Below, in pieces: positions 11,935 through 24,151 of a DNA stretch of 64,000 nucleotides. The DNA is from Myotis daubentonii (taxonomy: Eukaryota; Chordata; Mammalia; Chiroptera; Vespertilionidae), in assembly GCF_963259705.1 (NCBI RefSeq), contig NC_081842.1:92928433-92992432 (forward strand), written 5' to 3'. A model generated the notes under the pieces. The model did not search any database, had not been told where the DNA came from, and saw nothing but the letters and a program-made list of their open reading frames with translations. Numbering within the stretch: position 1 is the stretch's first letter; every line of letters begins with the position of its first letter. The translations under genes were made by a program, and so were the position numbers.

Positions 11935-12375
11935 GAGTCACATAATGCACACGTTTCCAGCTGAAGTCTAACAGTGTGAAACTGTCCTCTTTCAGCTATC
12001 ATATACAAAACAAGTGTACTTTTCATTATCTATTTAGTGACACATTTCCAGAATTTTTGTGCTTTTTGTTGGAGTTTTTGCTGTTTAAAATATACCCCAA
12101 ACACAGTGCTGAAGTGCTACCTATAAGAAGGCTGTTATATGTCTAACAGAAAAATATGTGCATTAGATAAGCTTTGTTCAGGCATGTAATAGTGTTGTGG
12201 GCCTTGAGTTTTATGTTAATGAATCAGCAATATATTGAATAAACAAGGTATCTTTAAGCAGAAACATGCCTAAAACAAGTTACCAATTGATTGGTAAGCA
12301 AAGGTTCTCAGGAACCTAATCCTCTATTTCTCTATGAGCCATTCTTCAGTATATGCTAAATTGGGGCCTATAGAA
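11935..12375 (+). mobile_element. Ancient Tigger-like DNA transposon relic, left part
   Basis: The run from GTTTAAAATATACCCCAAAC through TGTGCATTAGATAAGC to GGGCCTTGAG and ATATTGAATAAACAAGG recalls a mammalian TcMar-Tigger relic. The 12060-12200 part looks like decayed transposase code of the pogo/jerky type. It resumes at 13060 after an L1 insertion. The subfamily is uncertain. Confidence 0.5.
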
Positions 12376-13059
12376 ATTTTTGTTGTTGTTGTTGATAGTA
12401 TTACAGATGTCTACCATTTTTTATCTTTTTGACCCACTCCACCCAATCCCCACCCCATTCCAGGACTTCTCCATACTATTGTCTGTGTGCATGGGTTATG
12501 CATATCTGCATATGTATTCTTTTGGTCATCTCTTTCTGTCCCTTCCCACCCCACCCCACCCTGAGATCTGTTATTCTGTTCCTGAATACAACTGCAAGTG
12601 CTGGAGAGAATATGGAGAAAAGGGAACCCTTGTGCACACTTGGTGAGAATGCAGACTGGTGCAGCCACTGTGGAAAACAGTTTCCTCAAAAAATTAAAAA
12701 TAGAACTGCTGTTTGACCCAGCAACCCAACTTCTAGAAATACATTCTAAGAATCTGGAAACACCAATCAGAAAGAATGTATGCACCCCTATGCCCATAGC
12801 AGTGCAATTTACAATAGCTAAGATCTGGAAACAGTCCAAGTGCCCATCAGAAGATGGTGGATAAAAAGCTGTGGTATGTTTACACAATGGGATACTATGC
12901 AGCTGTCAAAAAGAAGGATCTCCTACCCTTTCAGACCGCATGGAGGGCCCTGGAGACTATTATGCTGAGTGAAATAAGCCAGTTAGAGAAAGGCAATCAT
13001 TACATGATCTCAGTTATATGTGGAATCTAATGAACAAAATAGGTCCAGATGGCAATTTT
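12376..13059 (-). mobile_element. 5'-inverted (twin-primed) L1
   Basis: The left part (12376-12574) is L1 3' UTR on the minus strand, with its tail at the left edge. The right part (about 12575-13059) is the ORF2 3' region on the plus strand, inverted relative to the first. CCTATAGAA (12367-12375) and CTTATAGAA (13060-13068) are the target duplications. This is the expected product of twin priming. The surviving ORF2 frames are interrupted. Confidence 0.85.
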
Positions 13060-13092
13060 CTTATAGAACATAACTACTACAAATAAAAAGAA
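13060..13092 (+). mobile_element. Tigger-like relic, right part
   Basis: CTTATAGAACATAACTAC continues the old repeat interrupted at 12375 and ends soon after. Confidence 0.45.
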
Positions 13093-13662
13093 ATTACCGT
13101 ACCTGTTTTCTGTCTATCTAAATTTCCTATGACAGTATTGTTAAACATTGTAAAATTCAAATCCTTTTCAATAAATGACTTTGGAATAACAACTTGATGA
13201 CATTATAAGAACAATAAGTTTAACCTTATGAGTTTTAGTGTATGAAGATTTACAAATATTTTCTATACTGGGGACTGTATTTATGGGTTAGGAGCCATGA
13301 AGAACTAATTAGGATTTCCATGAAGAAGTATCCATTTTCTTGAATGGGGCCATTATGAGGAGTTACAGTTATTTTTGCCACTGATCAACTCCATACACAG
13401 GGATCTCTCATTCTGGAACATACAGTCAACTCTTATGTAGTTCAGTCTTTTCAACATCGATGTTCGTGTTTATTGATAAGTAGAAATGCATACCTAGAAT
13501 TTCTAGTATATTTGTGATTTAGATTCTAAGAAGACTGTCTTCTGGAGTGGTCTTTCTTGATGGGGAAAATATATACACAATCATCTTAAATACTATATTC
13601 CAAACTCAATTACTTTCCTATGGAAAAGAAATTCTGTCATTTCAGTTAGCTCTGAGTATCAA
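13093..13662. other. Unassigned AT-rich stretch
   Basis: I see no gene or recognisable repeat. Confidence 0.5.
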
Positions 13663-15304
13663 TCCTATCTAATAAAAGAGAAACATGGTAATTAGCGTAC
13701 AACCGCTACCCTTCCCATTGGCTAATCAGAGCAATATGCAAAGTAACTGCCAGCCAAGATGGCAGCAGGCAGCTTGAAACTAACATGAAGCTTGCTTGCT
13801 TCAGTGACGGAGGACTCCAACGTTCCCCGCCTGCCACTGCAGGCCTCTGAGCTGCAACTCTAAGAAACTATGTTACAAATATAGAAGCTAAACAAAACCC
13901 CAGAAATCTGCTTTAGTTACCGGGCTTCAGCCAGCAGGATCGCAACACTGTTGCAAATACAGAAGGTAAACAAAGGCCAGAAACCTGCTTTCAGCAGGGG
14001 AGGCCTAAGAGCTGGAGCCAAGCCTGAGAGCTAAAGCTGGCCCAGAATGAAAAAAAGAAAAGAAAAAAAGGAGCAGTTGGGAGCTTCAGTCACCCGCCAG
14101 CCTGAAAACAGCCCTCAGCCCCTCACCCAGACTGGCCAGGCACCCACGTGGGGACACCCACCCTGAAGGGTGTGTGACCAGCTGCAAACAGCCATCATCC
14201 CCTCATCCAGGCTGGCCAGGCACCCCAGTGGAGACCCCCACACCGATCCAGGACACTCTTCAGGGCAAACAAGCCGGCACCCACCCGTGCACCAGGCCTC
14301 TATCCTATATAGTAAAAGGGGAATATGCCTCCCAGCACTGGGATCAGTGGAGCCGAGAGGCCTCTTGGCACCAGGATCAGTGTGACAGGGGGCAGCGCCC
14401 AAACCCCCTGATCGCCCTGCGGCTCTGTGTGTGACAGGGGGCGGGGCCACAACCTCCCTATCCGACCTGCTCTGTTTATGACAGGGGAAGGCGCCCCAAC
14501 CCCCTGATCAGCCCTGCTCTGTGCCTGATAGGGGGAGCTCCCCAACCCCCTGATTGCCCTGCGGCTCTGTGTGTGACAGGGGGCAGCGCCCCAACCCCCA
14601 GATCGTCCCAGCTCTGTGTGTGACGGGGTAGAGCCATAACCTCCCCATCGTCCCTGCCCTCAGTGTGAGAGTGGCGGCGCCCCAACCCCCTGATCAGCCG
14701 TGCTCTGTGGGTGATAGAGGGCAGTGCCCCAATCCCCTCCCCATGGGCCCTGCTCTGTTCCTGATGGGGTAGAGCCATAACCTCCCCATTGGCCCTGCCC
14801 TGAGTGTGACAGTGGTGGCGTCCCAACCCCCTGATCCGCCCTGCTCTGTGTATGACAGGAGGCGGTGCCCCAACTCCCCTATCAGCCCTACTCTGTGAGT
14901 GACAGGGGGGATCTCCTCAACCACCTGATCGGCCCTGCTCTGTGCGTGACAGGGGGTGGCGCCGCAACCTCCCCATCGACCCTGCCTTGAGTGTGACATG
15001 GGGCGGTGACCCAACCCCCCAATCGGCCCTACCCTGAGCGTGACTGAGGGTGGCATCGCAACCTCCCAATCCGCCCTGCTCTGTGCATGACAGGGGGCGG
15101 CGCCCCAACTCCCCAATCAGCCCTGCTCTGAGCCCGACCAGGGGCTGCACCTAGGGATGGGCCTGCCCTCTGCCACCCGGGAGCAGGGCTAAGCCAGTAG
15201 GTTGTTATCTCCCGAGGGGTCCCAGACTGCGAGAGGGCACAGGCTGGGCTGAGGGACCCCTCTTCCCCCCCGAGTGCACAAATTTTTGTGTACCGGGCCT
15301 CTAG
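13663..15304 (+). mobile_element. Composite two-unit HeliBat
   Basis: It starts TCCTATCTAATAAAAGAG and ends in GGCCTCTAG. A second HeliBat head (TCCTATATAGTAAAAGG) begins at 14303, directly after CACCAGGCCTCTA, which is a HeliBat 3' end lacking its final G. The first unit has a CATTGGCTAATCAG box, AAGATGGCAGC and a degraded AG-rich segment near 14047-14071. The second unit carries a GC-rich minisatellite and the terminal hairpin. The same junction recurs at 31.27, 43.65 and 61.13 kb. Confidence 0.88.
14380..15135. repeat. GC-rich minisatellite, period about 60 bp
   Basis: Roughly a dozen imperfect units share GCCCTGCTCTGTGTGTGAC, GGGGGCGGCGCCCCAAC and CCCTGATCGG-type phrases. It lies wholly in the second unit of the composite HeliBat. 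Its regular period creates several overlapping minus-strand open frames of repetitive protein that I do not regard as genes. Confidence 0.85.
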
Positions 15305-18300
15305 TTTCCTTGAATTATACATGAATAAATCAATCTAGATAAGTTTTTCAATATGGTAAAATCTCATAATTAATATAAATGATCAAAATTAGACTCCACA
15401 GGGTGAAAATTTTATTGAAACAGAAAAGATTAATTTATATATTTTGTAGGCTACTTTAAGTATTACAATAGTCCTATAAGGAAAAGATAGTTAATGTGAT
15501 CTAAGTTGGCATTTTTTGTTATAATTCACTTGTGTTTTATAAAGCAAACTGAGGATAAAGATTAGAAAATCTAACTACATCAGATTGCACAATTAATTTG
15601 TGTTTGTTTATTGTTTCTGATTAAGTTTTCTTTAATTTCATTTGCTTATTTTTCAGCATTTATAATTATTAATTTGAACCTTAAAACTTCATTAGTACAT
15701 ATTAATATTTACTTTCATAGGATAGTAAAAACATTTCCTCTGGGTTTATTTACCTATTTAAAATTAATGAGTAAATGGAGATGGAGAGAAAAATGATCAG
15801 ATGGAGAAAAAATCTACAATGTATCCAATAAAACATTTACTTTAAGATGCCCATTCTAATAATATATAATGAAAATGTTTGTACTTTTAAAATCAGAAAT
15901 AAGGCAACCTAAATAAACCTGAAGTATGAATGTTCAGGTTTCAAAAGCAGAAGTCCTAGAACATCATTTTTTTTTTTTTTTGACTTTTCAACTCTAAAAA
16001 ATAAATCTTGACTCTGGCCCAAAAATAACAATAATAAACTTTATTCACACTATAACACAATTTCTTTCAAAAAATGTAAAGCTTTCATAGTTTCATGATT
16101 ATACCTCAAAATAATAGTTTTATTGTGCCCTAGCAAACTGTAAAAATGCAATGAATTTCACAAAATAAAATTAGAAACGCCCCCCTCACCCAGTAAGACT
16201 ATCACATGACAAAATAAATAAAATGCTACTTTCTTCTAAATAACATATGTCATTGTAACCAATATGGGTTTTTAATAGCACACTGAAATGACACATTGCC
16301 TTGATGTTCTTACAAATGAGAAAGATTAGTCAAAATAATCTTTCTGAATACCTATTGTTTCTTTTTAACTACAGAAAGAAAAGCAACTTTTTAAAACAGA
16401 TTATTTAGCTGTATGTTTTTCAAAGTATAGTTACAAAGAAGACAGCATAAAACTGTTCAGTAAATGATTAATCGGCCTTGGAAATGAGCCATGTGCAAAC
16501 CTGTTTTATGGACCAAAAAGGTCAAACTCAAAACCAAAACACTGTGTTGTTGTTGTTACAGAAGTATAACAATCTTTTATTTTAATTTTTGAAAAAAAAC
16601 CAAAAAACAATACAGTAGTTTTTCCCTCCAAATACTATATGTCAAGTTAAAATTCCATTGTTGCCAAACCCCACATTTAAGCTGTGAGAGTGGACTGTGT
16701 ATTATTTTTTCTACTATTTAGCTCTCTGTGTCTTGTCTTCTTTGAATCTTAAATAAGGAGATAAGCATTTAACTTGTAGCCTTTGCAGTATCAAGGGAAA
16801 CTGTATAACTGTATTTTCCACACATAAAGTTGAAAAACAAGGAAGTGAAAACTTTCATCTTAGTTTAATATGATGTACTTGCGGAAATGAGGTCCAAGAA
16901 CAGGTCAAAGTCAGTATTACCTTGTTCTTTTCTTAAAACAAATTCATATGATTTCTCTGTAATGTGGTAAAAAGTGTTGAGGGTTTTGAAATTGTGCATG
17001 GCTTTCCCAGCATAAATAATCTTGTTTTCAATACTCCTATTAACTCTTTCAGAGGCAGAGATCAGGATATTAAAATAAGGAGAAAATGTGTTACTTTATC
17101 TGACAATTGTGAACAAATTTCAGAGTGATTATAAATTCAAATTACAATGCTAATGTACCAGGTAGAAATATTTGAGGAGAGTGACAAAATCTCCATGTAG
17201 TGCTTTAACCAATTTCAGAGTTAGTCAATTGGGACACTGAATGAGTTGCTCGCAATGCATAGCTTAACCTTTCCACTTCATAGTATAAGAGTGTGTCCTC
17301 ATACTTGTGTCCTCATGGTTGGAAGATGATTGCTAACAAAAAGGGGAGAAGGAGAAGGAATGACCATCCTCCTGCGTTGTGTCCCTTTTTCCTAAGACGG
17401 CAAACACCTTCCTTGAAACTCCTGCTCCCCAGTGGATACATGTTTTTGGTTATTGGTGGATAGTGTCAGTGGCAAATGTTTGTAAGAGAGGCTGGTGATC
17501 TGAGTAATGAGGTTTGTGATTACATATATTTATTAGGGGCAGAAAAAATAGGGATTTGAGTTCTTGAACATTCAGTATTAATTACTATTAATTTTGAGAG
17601 CTTGAGTCTTTCTCAAGTGTGTCCAGAAAGAAAACAAAAAAAAACTCCACTCAGTATGCTTGCTCTTACAAATTTCCAACTGTGCCAACCAGCATGTTAA
17701 GTGATCATGAATTTGTCCCATTTCAATCAATAGGTGTAAGTCATATCAATTATTTTATTTAATAATTTTGAATTGAATGATATAATAATATACTCAAGTT
17801 CTTGTTGAGGTTTTTGTTTGTCTGTTTTTGCTCAAATATTTTGTGCCCAATTCTGTGATAGATAGAATAGTTTATTTTAAGAACCATTGACACTCATCTT
17901 GTCAGGGATAGTTTTGTACAAATGAGGAAATACAACTACTGTACATATAAAATAATGCATTAATTAATATTAGCATAAGATGGAGAAATGAGAAAATAAA
18001 ATGTAAGTGATAAATGCATTAGAATGATAAGATGATAGATAGAATTACATATCAATATGGTTGTGCTGAGCTATAAGTGTCAGGAGGTACTTGTGGAGAT
18101 AGTAGGAATGGAGAAAGGGTATTCTATGATTTCACAGATTATTTTGTGGTATAAGATCCACACTGTCTTAGCAAAAAGTTTTAATTTAACAAAAAGGAGG
18201 GAGGATGATCATCCAAATAATCCATGGAACTTTTCAAATTGATTCAATTTCTTTTCTTTGTAGAATTGAGAATCATGTTTTGAATGAGATATTATTTAGT

Positions 18301-19892
18301 GTGTGAGTTTGGCTACCTTTCAAATCTGTCTAGGAACAAAACAAAAATCACTTTACTAGTTCATGGGAAATATTGAATTTTGAAACAAGAATGATCTTTT
18401 TAAGCACTAGAATGGAGAGTAGAGTATACTCTGAAACAGCTATAGAGACAGAGTGAGGAAGAAATTAAAATAATTTTAGAAATTAATGTCTGATCAAGTT
18501 TTTGGTAGTTGAAAAGGAAAATAAGTAAAACATGAGAAATCTTTCATAGGTCTACATTCTAGGATTATATAACATGTGATGGTGGTTGGCCTTTGCTATT
18601 GGGTATTTTTTCGTAGTAGCCTTAAAGAAGATTTAAAATTATTTGAAATGAAAAACTCATAGCATAGACTGGTTTAGTTAAAAGTTAGGGTGCAATTATA
18701 ACTATATGTAACTTTTTAAAAAGTAGTAGATGATAATTATATAGTAGAAATATTAAAAGTCAATAATGGCTTTTGCTTCTCTATGAAAAGATATATACTT
18801 TCTACCACAAGCTACACATTTCATAAATAAGTATAACAGACTACCAAGGATGACTGCAGGTTTTCTCTTTTATAATGTAAGCTTTCTTAATAGAATATTC
18901 AGACATCAGCTGTACTAGAAACTCTCAAGAATTACTACAACAGAATAACATATGTTTACATTGAAATAGTCTTCTAATTGAGTGCATCCATCTAATGCTG
19001 ATTTTGAAAAAAAAAAAACTAAATTCAAAAACATGTTTTTAAAAATTTACAAAACAAAATAAAATAATTTTCTCTGATATTGTGTTTTCATCTTAACTCT
19101 GAATAAATAAAAATAGTGGGATTAATTACTTATAGAGAGTTTGAGTCAATAGGAAGATAATAGGTTTTAATAAATATGTTAAGCTATCTGTAGCCCAAAA
19201 ATCTATTGAGAGTAAAATTTTTTGATGTATTCTAAAACATGTCAGTTCACTTATGCAAAGCAACCAGGGATCTTTTTCTTTCATTTTATAGCAAACAAAT
19301 GATAGGGAAATAAAACATTGGGAAAATTATTATCTTATATTGAGCTTGATAGAATGAATGGGCATTAATCCAACATATATATTTGTATTCTAGATTATGT
19401 TAATATTGATTATTACTAGCTAGATTAAGTTAATATTCTAGTCATGATGATGTTGTTGTGAATCAGGCAGTCTTATTTCAAATGAGCTTACAGTCTGAAC
19501 AGGGTAATTTAATTTGACAGAAATAATTATTTCTAATTGAGGTTAACATTTAAAAGAATCCTTTTTGGGGCACAAATGAATGATAAGCAGTTTCTGTATA
19601 ACAATATTAAACACTTACCTTGATTGCAGCATCTAGGATATGTGATTGTGGAAGAGTTTTATACCCTTGCCTTATGTAATCCATATTATTCCCTAACTTT
19701 TGGTTCCCATATATCTGTGATACAGTTGTAGAGATTTTATACTGAAACACACTCGCTTACTCATTTATTCATTAGTTTGATCAGTCTTTCAACAAATATG
19801 TGCAGACTGATTAGTAAGTGCCAATGAGAATTTAGAAATAGGAATCCATTCCTTTGTAAGAACTGGTGCAAAAGGTGGAGGCAGATATTTTG
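15305..19892. other. Long quiet AT-rich stretch
   Basis: About 4.6 kb without a gene, young transposon or structured RNA that I can support. Contents are short A or T runs (for example T's near 15968) and frames under 65 codons. Confidence 0.55.
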
Positions 19893-20080
19893 GTGTTCAA
19901 GCCTAAATTCCACAATTTACAAGCTGGTAGTTATAAGTTAAGGTAAGTTGCCTATCATTTCTGTCTTTAAATCTGTACTTTAATATATTCACAGGATTAT
20001 TAAGAGCCTTAAATAATAAAATATATGCGGAGTATGACAGAGCTCTCAGCATATGATAGGTGTTCAACAAAGGTTTGAGA
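19893..20080 (+). mobile_element. MIR SINE
   Basis: The order of a CACAATTTACAAGCTGGTAG-like tRNA-derived part, CTGTCTTTAAATCTGTACTT, AGGATTATTAAGAGC and CATATGATAGGTGTTCAACAA follows the MIR consensus at high divergence. MIR is an ancient mammalian SINE. Confidence 0.65.
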
Positions 20081-20414
20081 AAATTCACCTAAGAAAGATT
20101 TATTTACAAAGACAACAATAATTTAATGAGAAAGCAATAAGGAAAATTTGAATTTATTTTTCAGGCCCAGTTGCTTATTTGTCATGTACCTGTGGTGATG
20201 TCAGTTGAAATTTCTAGGCCATAATTTCTGATCTGTTAGATAGAAAGTATAGCTTAGCACCCAGTCTCACAAACTCAAATAGTTATTGCAATATCACCAT
20301 AGAAAAAGAAGGTTAAAATAATTTACAAACAATGAAACACTATATAATTTTAAAAGTGTTATACATTTTGTTTGCTTTTTTCTCTTAATGCAGTATTTTG
20401 AAATTGCATATTTC
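20081..20414. other. Unassigned stretch
   Basis: No gene or clear repeat. Confidence 0.45.
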
Positions 20415-21238
20415 AAATTTAAAACCATTCTGATTTTTTAAACATTTTTAAAATTAAATTTACTGGGTTGCTATTGATTAGTAATATTATATAAGTTTCA
20501 TATGTTCAATTCTATGATACATAATCCATATACTGCTTAGTGTGCCCATTACCCAAAGTCAAACCATCTTCTGTCACTATATATTTGACCTCCTTTACTC
20601 TTTATCTCTCCCAAAACTCCCTTACTTCTGGGAACCACCATATTGTTGGCCTTGTCCATGAGTTTTTGTTTGTTTGTTTTTCTTTGTTCATTTGTTGTTT
20701 TCAGTTTATATAGCATAAATGAGTGACATCATATGGTTCTTTTTCTGTCTGGCTAATTTTGCTTTGTGTGGTATTCTCAAGACCCATCCATGTTGTTTCA
20801 AATGGCAGTATTCCATTGAATTCCATTGTGTGTATGTACCACATCTTCTTTATCCAATCATCTGGTGAAGGACACTTTGTTTGTTTCCATATCTTGGCCA
20901 ATGTGAATAATGCTGCAATAAACATAATGGTTCATACATCTTTGCGAATAAATGTTTTCAAATTTTTCAGGTAGATATACAGAAGAGGGATTTCTGTGTC
21001 ATATGGTAACTCTACTCTTAATTTTTTGAGGAACCGCCATACTGTTTTTCATATTGGCTGTACCAGTTTACATTCCCACCAGCAGTGAATGAGGATTCCT
21101 GTTTCTCCACAACCTCTCTAACACTTATTACATGTCTTGTTGATAATGGCCATTCGAAAAGGTGTGAAGTGGTATCTCATTGTAGTTTTGATTTGCATTT
21201 TCCTAACAGCTAGTAAAGTTGAACATCTTTTCAAAGTA
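20415..21238 (-). mobile_element. L1 3' half (minus) of a probable twin-primed insertion
   Basis: The plus strand reads as the complement of the 3' UTR and ORF2 C-terminus: AAATTTACTGGGTTGCTATTG, CAGTCTATATAGC-like text, TTCCATTGTGTGTATGTACC and CAGTTTACATTCCCACCAGC. The minus-strand frame 20701-20925 keeps part of ORF2. It joins plus-oriented L1 at about 21239. Confidence 0.85.
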
Positions 21239-21372
21239 TAAAAAACCACTGTATTCCTATATACTAACAATGATATTTCAGAAAAAGAAATAAAAATAAA
21301 TTATTTTGCAATTGCAACAAAAATAATAAAATATCTACAAATAAACTTAACAAAGGATGTGAAGGACCTTTA
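21239..21372 (+). mobile_element. Inverted 5' part of the same L1, left piece
   Basis: L1 ORF2 reads on the plus strand (CTGTATTCCTATATACTAAC, AAACTTAACAAAGGATGTG) and stops at a TA where a Tc1-like element entered. It resumes at 21553. Confidence 0.8.
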
Positions 21373-21552
21373 CACTGAGTGGCCAGATTATTATGACCAC
21401 CTGACGTTTGTAGGCAAATTAGCTATAATTTGAAGTTGCTAGAGGGCCAGACCATTATAAATAGGGAAGCAGGTTGTTTACCATGACAGGAGAAGTGATT
21501 TTTTTCTGAAGATATGGGTAAACAATGCGATTTAACAGCCTTTGAACGTAGG
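21373..21552 (+). mobile_element. Tc1-like transposon fragment with start of its transposase
   Basis: It begins CACTGAGTGGCCAGATTAT next to a TA dinucleotide and breaks L1 ORF2 cleanly. The L1 resumes after another TA at 21553. Near 21513 an ATG opens MGKQCDLTAFERR, which resembles the first residues of Tc1-family transposases. The copy stops after those 13 codons and has no right inverted repeat. It is therefore the 5' end only, shortened at or after insertion. Family naming is by resemblance. Confidence 0.65.
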
Positions 21553-21713
21553 TATACTGAAAATTATAAAGCATTATTAAGAGGTTGAAAAAGATACAAT
21601 GAAATGGGAAGACATTCTCTGTTCATGGATTAGAAAAAGCAACATACTTAAAATGTTCATATTACCCAAAGCACTACATAGATTTAATTCAATCCTCATC
21701 AAAATGCCAATGA
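21553..21713 (+). mobile_element. Inverted 5' part of the L1, middle piece
   Basis: ORF2 continues from ACTGAAAATTATAAAGC to AAAATGCCAATGA, where a Ves SINE entered. Confidence 0.8.
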
Positions 21714-21928
21714 GCTTAGCCAGTGTGGCTAAATGGTTGGGCACCGATCCATGAATCAAGGAGGTCATGGTTCAATTCCAGGTCAGGGCACAAGCTTGAG
21801 TTGCAGGCTTGATTCCTAGTAGGGGGCTTGCTACAGGCACCTGATGAATGATTCACTCATCATTGATGTTTCAATTCCTTTTTCCTCTCCCTTCCTCTCT
21901 TTGAAATCAATGAAAGCATTTTTTTAAA
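21714..21928 (+). mobile_element. Ves SINE inside L1, with target duplications
   Basis: A diverged tRNA-like head (GCTTAGCCAGTGTGGCTAAA) is followed by the CATCATTGATGTTTC block and a T/A tail. AAAATGCCAATGA (21701-21713) and AAAATACCAATGA (21929-21941) flank it, and L1 sequence continues after it. Confidence 0.88.
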
Positions 21929-21972
21929 AAAATACCAATGACATTTTTTAGAGAAATAAAACAAAAATGATT
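21929..21972 (+). mobile_element. Inverted 5' part of the L1, right piece
   Basis: A short continuation of ORF2 (ATTTTTTAGAGAAATAAAAC) marks the end of this L1. Confidence 0.6.
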
Positions 21973-22261
21973 AGATTTTCTTTCTTGATACTTAACTTCT
22001 CTTTTATTTTATTTTTTCCTCATTAGCTTTGTCGTAGTTCACATTTTTACCTTTTTATTCTTTGTTTTGTATTGCTTTATAATATCTTTAATCTTTCATC
22101 TTTAAACTAGAACATGTCTTCTGGATATATGTATTTGTTCTACAAACAACACACACACATAGCTCCATATATGTATCACAAACCTACCAACATTTTCTTT
22201 TCCTGTCACAGAAAATTAAGATTTATCATGTAGAGAATGACAATTATTTCTATCACATTTA

Positions 22262-22430
22262 TTTTATCAAACATTTTATTATCTCTTATTATGGGATAAG
22301 TAGTATGCTAAATGCTTTTATATGTGTAAATCTAATTTAATTCTCACACAACCTTGTGAGAGCAAATTTTAGTCATTTACATAACTTGCATAATAATAAG
22401 ATTAGGAAGAATTAAATCTAGTGATTCTAG
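22262..22430 (-). mobile_element. MIR SINE, minus strand
   Basis: The plus strand follows the reverse complement of MIR: CATTTATT..., AGTATGCTAAATGCTTTTAT, TAATTTAATTCTCACACAACC, then TCATTTACATAACTTGC. It is highly diverged. Confidence 0.6.
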
Positions 22431-24147
22431 AGTAGAATGCTTAAATATTACATGATACTTGGTTTTATTGAAGAAAATTCCAAAATTATAAAGTTGTCCC
22501 CTGTTTCTTTCAAATTGAATTACATAAAAAGAACAATAGTAGAATTTAATGGAACTTATTTCAACATGAGATATTTTTACAAATGCATGACATGTATAAT
22601 ATGCGTGCTGTTTTTCAGTTTTCTTTCTTCTTTATATTTATTTACTGTGCTTTATTCTCTTTTAGTCATAATGCTAGTTTTTCTAAAAATAATTTTACCT
22701 TTGTGGCTACCACTATATAAGTGATTTTATTTACCATTTATCATCACACCAGAATAATTAATCCTAAAAGCATTTTTTTAAAGTACTAATACCTTTATTA
22801 TGGCATAAAGCAATATTTTATACATTAACACATTTTATAGTAAAATCATTTTATGTACAATTGTAAAGAAACCACTGCATGGATAACACCAATGTAAAAA
22901 TAGGCTGGCTTTTAAAAGTTCATTGAGTTCATAAATTGGAACCTGAAAGCATTTTTATTTGTATTTTTACTAATATAAATAAAAATAGCTTTGGGTAAAA
23001 TATAGCTAAAAATCAAATTTTATTTAGGGGACAATTGATTAGGGGCTGCTCTGTAAAATATTTATGAAGTCACGGAATGATAAATAATCAATAATATCAA
23101 GCAATTTCTAAGACAGGATCAGCTAGTATGTACACCTATTTTATTGATAAAAATTGCAAGGGTATGGTTTGATTTTCACTCACAGAAAATAGGGCTTTAG
23201 TCTTAAAGGGTTTCATTCAAAAGTTCCCTGCACAGCAAAGTTCATGGCACTCAATTTATCTACCTAGAGAAGATAAAGGGCTTAACTGCACTATGTGATT
23301 GGAAACTCTGGCTTTAGGAAGTCTCCCAGAAATACAGCCTGGTAAGCCACCCCTCTGACACTCACATTGTTATTATATAAATGCTATAATTTTTTTTCTA
23401 AAGAAAGACTGAAATTGGCTATTTTTACCTTGAGACAAAGCATTTTAGATGGGACAATATTATTTTTTCTGTCAGAAAACATTTTATCTAAGCACATTTA
23501 GTACACTTCACTAAATCAGCACAAACGGCTATGAGAGCAGAGTCAAACATCTCCAAGTTAGATTTTATTAAAAATAGGGCATGCTTCTGGAGGTGAAAAT
23601 GTTATGTAGGCATGTATGAGAGGGGAAGAATTTTGACAAAAAATAATAAAATTACTTAAGACTGATTTCCCCAATATACGAAGCATGTAATTTTATGAAG
23701 CTGGTCCATTATTATAGATAATAGAGCACTGACTGGTGTTTGTTCTTTTTTTTAAACTATCACATCTATACCTGCACACACAATAGGAACACTTATATAT
23801 TACAAAATAGCACAAACAGGCAATTCACAGAAAACAATCACATCAATAAACAGGCAATAGAATTAAATAGATATGAAAATTAAAACTAGATAAGACACTT
23901 TTTAGAATGACAAAAAATAAATCTTTTTAAAATAATCATTAATAATGAGGGTGTGTAGAAAATAATTTACATGCTTAATGGAGAAGGTATTTAAATCTGT
24001 GTAATATTTTGGGAAGGTGTTTTTTACTAATTGCTTGCAACAGTTAAAATACAAAATCATTTGTTTCTAAGAGTACTAGAAATTTATTTTTCAGATATAC
24101 AGTCAAATGTATACTAGTAAACATGTGTATTTTTCATTTTTAAATGT
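22431..24147. other. Quiet AT-rich stretch
   Basis: No gene or recognisable transposon. The frame at 22437-22724 would give a hydrophobic peptide, but its composition matches random AT-rich DNA and it has no family resemblance. Confidence 0.5.
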
Positions 24148-24151
24148 TAAT

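Noticed and set aside
14380..15135. Regular repeat array considered as CRISPR
   Set aside because: Units diverge throughout, with no constant-repeat and unique-spacer structure, and the context is a mammalian transposon.
14115..15322. Overlapping minus-strand open frames of 77 to 140 residues
   Set aside because: They are generated by the 60-bp GC-rich minisatellite inside a HeliBat. The peptides are low-complexity repeats with no family resemblance.
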